From an uncultured beta proteobacterium (lineage in GTDB: Bacteria > Pseudomonadota > Gammaproteobacteria > Burkholderiales > Rhodocyclaceae), in the NCBI GenBank assembly GCA_903886975.1, contig CAISOB010000003.1:1-47520 (forward strand): DNA of 47,520 nt, read 5' to 3'. This document shows positions 43,327 to 47,520 of this stretch, in pieces (position 1 is the first letter of the stretch; each line of letters starts with the position of its first letter). A program made the translations under genes and the position numbers. The notes under the pieces are model-generated. The model worked only from the letters and a program-made list of their open reading frames with translations. It made no database searches and was not told the origin of the DNA.

Positions 43327-44097
43327 TTAGCGTGCAAGCCAGCCGCCATCGATGGCCAGTGTGTATCCGTTTACGTAGTCGGACGCCTTCGAAGCCAGGA
43401 AGACGACCGCGCCGCCCAGATCTTCGGGTAGGCCCCAGCGGCCAGCGGGAATGCGCCCGAGGATTTCGGCGCTGCGCTTTTCGTCGGCGCGCAACTGCGT
43501 CGTGTTGTCGGTGGCCATGTAGCCCGGCGCGACGGCGTTGACGCAGATGCCGTGCTTGGCCCACTCGTTGGCCATCAGCATGGTGATCCCCTTGACGCCG
43601 CTCTTCGACGCGGTGTAAGACGGCACGCGAACGCCGCCCTGGAATGACAGCATCGAGGCAACGTTGACGATCTTGCCGCCCTTACCCTGCGCGATGAACT
43701 GGCGCGCCACGGCCTGGCAAAGGAAGAACATCGCCTTGAGGTTGACATTCATCACGTCGTCCCATTCCTTCTCGGTGAAATCGACGCTGTCGTTACGGAT
43801 GATGATCCCGGCATTGTTCACCAGAATGTCGATGTGGCCGAAGGTTTTGAGCGCGGTGTCTACGATGCGCTCAACGGGTTCTATGGTCGACAGATTGGCC
43901 ATCACGTGGACGTACTTTCGTCCCGCTGCCTCGACCGCCGCCTTGGTCTCCGGCGCGCTCTCGACGTAGGTCACGCCGACGATATCGGCGCCAGCCTGCG
44001 CCAGCGCAACAGCCATCCCCCGACCCAAGCCACGTTCCGAACCGGTGACGATGGCCACCTTGCCGTCCAGCTTGAATGCATCAAGTATTCCGCTCAT
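43327..44097 (-). CDS. kduD: 2-dehydro-3-deoxy-D-gluconate 5-dehydrogenase
   Basis: A 256-residue short-chain dehydrogenase: NAD motif TGSERGLGRGMAVAL, NNAGIIIRNDS, catalytic Ser in NVASMLSFQGG and YTASKSGVKG (Y-x-x-x-K). The N-terminal MSGILDAFKLDGKVAIVTG fits KduD. It reduces 2,5-diketo-3-deoxygluconate to KDG (2-keto-3-deoxygluconate) in pectin catabolism. 11 bases separate it from kduI. The frame extends upstream with no family match; the start at 44097 is standard. Confidence 0.93.
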   Translation of the reverse strand: MSGILDAFKLDGKVAIVTGSERGLGRGMAVALAQAGADIVGVTYVESAPETKAAVEAAGRKYVHVMANLSTIEPVERIVDTALKTFGHIDILVNNAGIIIRNDSVDFTEKEWDDVMNVNLKAMFFLCQAVARQFIAQGKGGKIVNVASMLSFQGGVRVPSYTASKSGVKGITMLMANEWAKHGICVNAVAPGYMATDNTTQLRADEKRSAEILGRIPAGRWGLPEDLGGAVVFLASKASDYVNGYTLAIDGGWLAR

Positions 44098-44108
44098 TTT
44101 CTTTTCCC

Positions 44109-44945
44109 CTATTTGAGATCGTTCGGGCCGAGAGTGTCCATGTCGTCGAAGGTCTGGTTCTCGCCGGCCATGCCCCAGATGAAGGAGTAAGGACCGGTGG
44201 CGACGCCGGCGTGGATCGACCACGACGGCGAAATGACCGCCTGCTCGTTGGCCACGACGAGGTGCCGGGTCTCGGCAGGCTGCCCGTGCAGGTGGAAGAT
44301 GCGTGTCGCTTCGGCCATGCCGAAGTAAAGATAAACTTCCATGCGCCGTTCGTGCGTGTGCGGCGGATAGGTGTTCCAGACGCTGCCCGGCTCGAGCACG
44401 GTGACGCCCATGACCAGTTGGCAACTCTTGCAGACCGCCGGGTGGACGTACTGGTAAATCGTGCGCACGTTGCAGGTCTCGGCGGCGCCGAGCTTCCTCG
44501 GATTGGCGTCAGCGCGTGTAATCTTCACCGTCGGATAGCTGGCATGCGCCGGGCTGCTCAACAGGTAGAACTTGGCCGGATGCGCCGCATCGTCGCTGGT
44601 GAAGGACACCGAAGCGTTGCCCATGCCGACGTAGAGACCATCGCCACTGGCCAGCGCATAGGTCTTCCCGTCGACGATCGCCTTGCCGGGGGCGCCGATG
44701 TTGACCACGCCGAGTTCGCGGCGATCGAGGAAATTCGGCGTGCCGAAAGCCTTCCCGCCCTCGAGTGCGATGGCTTGCGTCGTCGGACACGCGCCGCCGA
44801 ACACGACCCGGTCGACATGGCTGTAGGTCAGCTTCAGTTCGCCGGTGACAAAGATCTGCTCGACGAGGAAATGGCGGCGCAGGGTTTCGGTGTCGTAGCC
44901 CTTGACGTCTTCCGGGTGGTGCGCGTAACGCGTTTCGAGATTCAT
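44109..44945 (-). CDS. kduI: 5-dehydro-4-deoxy-D-glucuronate isomerase
   Basis: A 278-residue cupin isomerase, the same length as E. coli KduI. The metal site is visible in YPPHTHERRMEVYLYF, with HHPEDVKGYDTETLRRHFLV at the N-terminus and WSIHAGVATGPYSFIWGMAG near the end. It converts 5-keto-4-deoxyuronate to 2,5-diketo-3-deoxygluconate. Its start overlaps the kdgF stop by four bases (ATGA) and kduD follows, so the pathway steps are in gene order. Confidence 0.95.
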   Translation of the reverse strand: MNLETRYAHHPEDVKGYDTETLRRHFLVEQIFVTGELKLTYSHVDRVVFGGACPTTQAIALEGGKAFGTPNFLDRRELGVVNIGAPGKAIVDGKTYALASGDGLYVGMGNASVSFTSDDAAHPAKFYLLSSPAHASYPTVKITRADANPRKLGAAETCNVRTIYQYVHPAVCKSCQLVMGVTVLEPGSVWNTYPPHTHERRMEVYLYFGMAEATRIFHLHGQPAETRHLVVANEQAVISPSWSIHAGVATGPYSFIWGMAGENQTFDDMDTLGPNDLK

Positions 44946-45295
44946 GACTTCTCCTGATAAGCTGTGGCAAAGTCTTCGCGCTGCGGCGTGAAGATGTCGA
45001 GCAGGCGGCCGGCGGCGACACACTTCGCCCCATGCAGCACTGAAGACGGTACATAGACCGAATCGCCGGCGCGCAGGGTGCGGGTTTCGCCCTCGATGGT
45101 AAAAACGAATTCGCCGGCAAGGCAGTAGCAGACCTGTTCATGAACGTGCCGGTGCGCGGCACCGATCGCACCGGTCTTGAAGAATACTTCGACCATCATC
45201 AGGGTGCCGCCCTTGGCGCGTATCTTCCGGCTGACCTGATCGGCCTCGACGGCCTCCATGGCAAGTCCGGCATCGGGGAAGAATAAATCGCTCAT
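44942..45295 (-). CDS. kdgF: KdgF-like cupin acting on unsaturated uronates
   Basis: A 117-residue single-domain cupin with metal-binding GAAHRHVHEQVCYCLAG (His-x-His...Glu/Gln) and the second cupin motif VPSSVLHGAKC. KdgF opens 4,5-unsaturated galacturonate to 5-keto-4-deoxyuronate, the substrate of KduI, and the four-base overlap with kduI supports that identity over other small cupins. Start at 45295 drops an unlike upstream stretch. First gene of the uronate operon; a KdgR-like palindrome lies 170 bases upstream. Confidence 0.88.
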   Translation of the reverse strand: MSDLFFPDAGLAMEAVEADQVSRKIRAKGGTLMMVEVFFKTGAIGAAHRHVHEQVCYCLAGEFVFTIEGETRTLRAGDSVYVPSSVLHGAKCVAAGRLLDIFTPQREDFATAYQEKS

Positions 45296-45460
45296 CGTAG
45301 CTCCATTGAATATAGTGCGGATCACGCGCATCGCCCTGCACGTACACAGGATCCGCTGACGAAAATGATTGGGTAGGGCAGATAAAATAGATCGGGAAGC
45401 CAAATACGTCCAAGCTGACGACGCGAAACTCTACACCAAGCCGGAAGACTCTTCAAGATT

Positions 45461-45485
45461 TTTTTGAAACATGATTTCATTTTAA
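45461..45485 (-). promoter_or_regulatory. KdgR-like palindromic operator upstream of kdgF
   Basis: TGAAA (45465-45469) and TTTCA (45475-45479) form an inverted repeat inside an A/T-rich frame; on the minus strand it reads AAAATGAAATCATGTTTC. This closely follows the enterobacterial KdgR box, in which an AATGAAA half is spaced from TTTCATT. An IclR-family gene of KdgR type lies next to it. Control of kdgF-kduI-kduD-uxaC from here is inference. The rest of 45296-45534 has no gene. Confidence 0.65.
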
Positions 45486-45534
45486 TCACGCGCGGGCGGA
45501 CAAGGTCCAGCCGCCGCTGGGGCGCACATGATGA

Positions 45535-46257
45535 TCAGGCCGCAGCGTTGTAACCCAGAACCGCGGAGATGCGACTGGCGGCGTCCTTGATCGTGGCGAT
45601 CCACTCGCTCTCCTGCCCACGCTCGTAGCGGAAACCCGGCCAGGAAACGGAAATCGCGGCGACGACGGCACCGCTGTGATCGAAGACCGGCGCGCCGATG
45701 CAGCGCAGGTCTTCTTCGCGTTCTTCATTGTCGCGGGCGAAGCCGACTTCGCGGACCTGCGCCAGTTCGGCGTCAAGCATCTTGCGCGAGGTCAGCGTAT
45801 GTTTGGTGAAAGCCAACAGGCGCACACCCTCGAGCGCCGCTTGACGCTCGTCTTCCTTGGCAAAAGCCATCAGCACTTTGCCAATCGCGGTGCAGTAGAG
45901 TGGCATGCGCCGCCCGACACGGGAAATCATGCGAATGGTATAGCGCGATTCGATCTTCAGAACGTAAACCGCCGAGTCCCCGTCGAGAACGCCCATATGC
46001 ACGGTCTCGCCGAGTTGTTCCGACATCTCCTCGGCGATTGGCCGCGCGGCAGCCACGAGGTCGAGGTGGTCAAGCGCCCGCGCACCCAGATTGAACATTC
46101 GTAGCGTCATCGTCCACGCATCGCCGTCGATGCGGCGCGCGTAGCCCAATTCCTGCAGGGTGAGCAGGAAGCGGTAAACCGTCGGCTTGGCCAGATTGGT
46201 CCTGCGCGAAATTTCCTCGAGTCCGATCGCGCGTTGCCGGGAAAGCTGCTCAAGCAC
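45535..46257 (-). CDS. kdgR: IclR-family regulator, KdgR-like; 5' end uncertain
   Basis: IclR regulator: winged helix RAIGLEEISRRTNLAKPTVY (the first helix lies upstream), effector domain with GETVHMGVLDGDSAVYVLK and RMPLYCTAIGKVLMAF, ending in APVFDHSGAVVAAISVSWPG. The given coordinates start at the first GTG in frame, which cuts the first helix (SAAVRVLAVLEQL). The frame stays open upstream, with a Lys/Ala/Pro-rich N-terminus, to about 46386 but has no ATG, GTG or TTG there. One base out of frame an ATG at 46405 opens MGRESE; one extra A in its A-run near 46386 would join it to the gene. Likely controls the uronate operon. Confidence 0.85.
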   Translation of the reverse strand: MLEQLSRQRAIGLEEISRRTNLAKPTVYRFLLTLQELGYARRIDGDAWTMTLRMFNLGARALDHLDLVAAARPIAEEMSEQLGETVHMGVLDGDSAVYVLKIESRYTIRMISRVGRRMPLYCTAIGKVLMAFAKEDERQAALEGVRLLAFTKHTLTSRKMLDAELAQVREVGFARDNEEREEDLRCIGAPVFDHSGAVVAAISVSWPGFRYERGQESEWIATIKDAASRISAVLGYNAAA

Positions 46258-46472
46258 AGCGAGAACGCGTACCGCGGCGCTGACCAGAGGAACGCCCGCG
46301 GCTTTGGCTCTGACCGCGGCCGGTCTCCTGGCTATGGGCTTGGCTATGGGCTTGGCCGCCGACTTGAGCTTATTGAGCTTAGGAATTTTCGGACTCCCGT
46401 CCCATTTTTCGAATCGCTATCATACGTCAATGATTTGCCGGAAGTACACCGGCCTTGGCAGTTGCGGCTTAG

Positions 46473-47249
46473 TCAATGCCTCAACTTCATCGCCTGCACG
46501 TAGCCCAGGCGCCTGGATATCGTTTCGCCCACGCTCCTGAGTTGCTCAACGACACTGTCCCTGTTCCTGTGCAGACGCTTGATCGGCCCCGACACGCTGA
46601 TCGCGGCGATAACTGTGCCCGTGTAGTTATGGATGGGTACCGCCAGACAATAAAGACCGTATTCGATCCCCTCATCGTCGATGGCGTAGCCTCTGCTGCG
46701 GATGTGCGCAAACTCCTCATAAAGCTTGACGCGGTCGGTGACGGTCTTATCGGTGAATTTCGCCAGCTTTTTTTCGAACACGCGATCCGTTTCCTCGATC
46801 GCCAGATTGGCCAGGATGACCTTGCCCAGTGCCGTGCAGTAAGCGGGCCGCCGGCTGCCCAAACGCGCTATGGTCTGAATCGACGCGGTGCCTTCCGCCT
46901 TGTACAGATAGACGACATCGCCGTTATTGTAGACGGCCAGGAAGGACGTCTCGCCGACGGTCGCCGACAAGTTCTGCAAGTACGGAATTGAAACATCGAC
47001 GATATCCTGCCCGATCAGGCCACTGATGCCGATCTCCAGCGCCTTGATTCCGATCGAGTACTTTTCGTTGTCCTTGTTCCAGCTCAGGTATTCGCGCGCC
47101 GTGAGGATTTCAAGAATGCGAAATGCACTGGTCTTGGGCAAGCCGACGGTTTTGACGATCTCCGCGAGCGACAGGCCGCCGGCATTCTGAGCGATGGCTT
47201 CAAGAATGTTCAGGGTCTTGTCGATATTGGAATTGAATTTTTCGCTCAT
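46473..47249 (-). CDS. IclR-family regulator
   Basis: A 258-residue IclR protein: winged helix at about 8-70 (NIDKTLNILEAIAQ, LSLAEIVKTVGLPKTSAFRI) and effector domain with GETSFLAVYNNGDVVYLYKA, RRPAYCTALGKVILANL and VPIHNYTGTVIAAISVSGP. It is different from the KdgR-like gene downstream of it. It lies directly after the TRAP substrate-binding gene and may control that transporter. Start at 47249 (MSEKFNSNID) is supported by the family beginning; further upstream is the hairpin-rich spacer. Confidence 0.88.
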   Translation of the reverse strand: MSEKFNSNIDKTLNILEAIAQNAGGLSLAEIVKTVGLPKTSAFRILEILTAREYLSWNKDNEKYSIGIKALEIGISGLIGQDIVDVSIPYLQNLSATVGETSFLAVYNNGDVVYLYKAEGTASIQTIARLGSRRPAYCTALGKVILANLAIEETDRVFEKKLAKFTDKTVTDRVKLYEEFAHIRSRGYAIDDEGIEYGLYCLAVPIHNYTGTVIAAISVSGPIKRLHRNRDSVVEQLRSVGETISRRLGYVQAMKLRH

Positions 47250-47309
47250 CGCCCCCGTCCAGGCCAAACAACCGGCCACAGTGTAGCCGCCGCTGACACC
47301 AGCCCTATG

Positions 47310-47362
47310 GCCTGCATGGGCGCCGGGCGTCCATGCAGGCGCAACCCGCCGCAAGGCGGGCT
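47310..47362 (-). terminator. Tandem hairpins after the dctP gene
   Basis: Two hairpins lie just past the dctP stop on the minus strand: CCCGCC/GGCGGG around a four-base loop (about 47347-47362) and a perfect 10-bp stem GCCTGCATGG (47310-47319) with CCATGCAGGC (47331-47340). Neither is followed by a T-run, so they may protect the mRNA or assist Rho rather than form a classic terminator. Confidence 0.45.
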
Positions 47363-47372
47363 CGAACACCAA

Positions 47373-47520
47373 TTACTTCGCGTCGCGGACGGCGTCGATT
47401 TCTTTGATGTAGTTTTCGCCGCCGAACTTGTCGGTGAAGGTTTTACGGCCGGCCTTGGTGGCTTCGAGGAAGGGGCCCGGATCGACGTTTTCGACGACCT
47501 GCATGCCGGCTTTCTTGACA
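47373..47520 (-). CDS. dctP: TRAP transporter substrate-binding protein DctP family, C-terminal end
   Basis: Only the last 49 residues are visible, KKAGMQVVENVDPGPFLEAT then RKTFTDKFGGENYIKEIDAV ending RDAK. This resembles the end of DctP-type periplasmic binding proteins. In this position, beside kdgF-kduI-kduD-uxaC, it would capture a uronate or oligogalacturonide for a TRAP importer whose other genes lie outside the window. The substrate is inference. Confidence 0.7.
   Translation of the reverse strand, partial: VKKAGMQVVENVDPGPFLEATKAGRKTFTDKFGGENYIKEIDAVRDAK

Noticed and set aside
1..47520. CRISPR arrays, tRNA or rRNA genes, prophage or plasmid origins
   Set aside because: No regularly spaced repeats, cloverleaf-like sequences, rRNA blocks, phage structural genes or replication genes were seen on either strand.

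Overview
The window looks like a chromosomal segment of a betaproteobacterium. It is GC-rich and has long spurious reading frames opposite real genes. It carries the block rpmG-rpmB-radC / coaBC-small ORF-dut, clpS-clpA, aceB, kup, and arsenic and formaldehyde detoxification genes, a mix familiar from that class. This is inference from gene content; no rRNA or tRNA gene is present to confirm it.

Layout. 1-68: the N-terminal end of an IS630-type transposase runs off the left edge. 173-4728: envelope and stress genes (DUF5666 protein, MFS exporter, RlpA-like protein, HtrA-like protease, ICMT-like methyltransferase). 4576-6677: a sulfur-stress module (AhpD-like protein, DUF2892 membrane protein, BigR-like ArsR repressor, two YeeE/YedE half-transporters) around a divergent overlapping promoter. 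6695-8585: arsR-arsC-acr3 on the minus strand with 4-base overlaps. 8798-10392: a decayed hybrid sensor kinase. 10802-12759: glutathione-dependent formaldehyde oxidation. 13176-17723: a complete DSF (cis-unsaturated fatty acid) quorum-sensing set, rpfG-rpfC convergent with rpfF.

17981-25916 is a sugar-acid catabolic island: otnI-otnC-otnK (four-carbon 3-oxo-tetronate route), a collapsed ltnD/GntR pair, a TIM-barrel protein beside a D-apionate oxidoisomerase-like dehydrogenase, an MFS sugar-acid importer and a GntR regulator. 26198-27307 encodes a protein resembling the Bacillus spore-coat transglutaminase Tgl. 27378-37583 is mostly housekeeping: ribosomal proteins L33 and L28, RadC, CoaBC, dUTPase, YjbQ, a TusA-like protein, a BepA-like protease, cold shock protein, ClpS/ClpA and malate synthase. 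Then come kup and a class III fructose-1,6-bisphosphatase, a type better known from Firmicutes. 41882-47520 is a pectin/uronate island on the minus strand: dctP end, IclR, IclR (KdgR-like), kdgF, kduI, kduD, uxaC, with a KdgR-like palindrome upstream of kdgF.

Taken together the accessory parts suggest an organism that imports plant-derived sugar acids (unsaturated uronates, apionate or tetronates) through TRAP and MFS carriers, runs gluconeogenesis and the glyoxylate shunt, tolerates arsenic, formaldehyde and sulfide, and uses DSF signalling to control c-di-GMP. Several genes are broken, including the sensor kinase, ltnD and its neighbouring regulator. The start of the KdgR-like gene and the end of the AhpD-like gene may be frameshifted.
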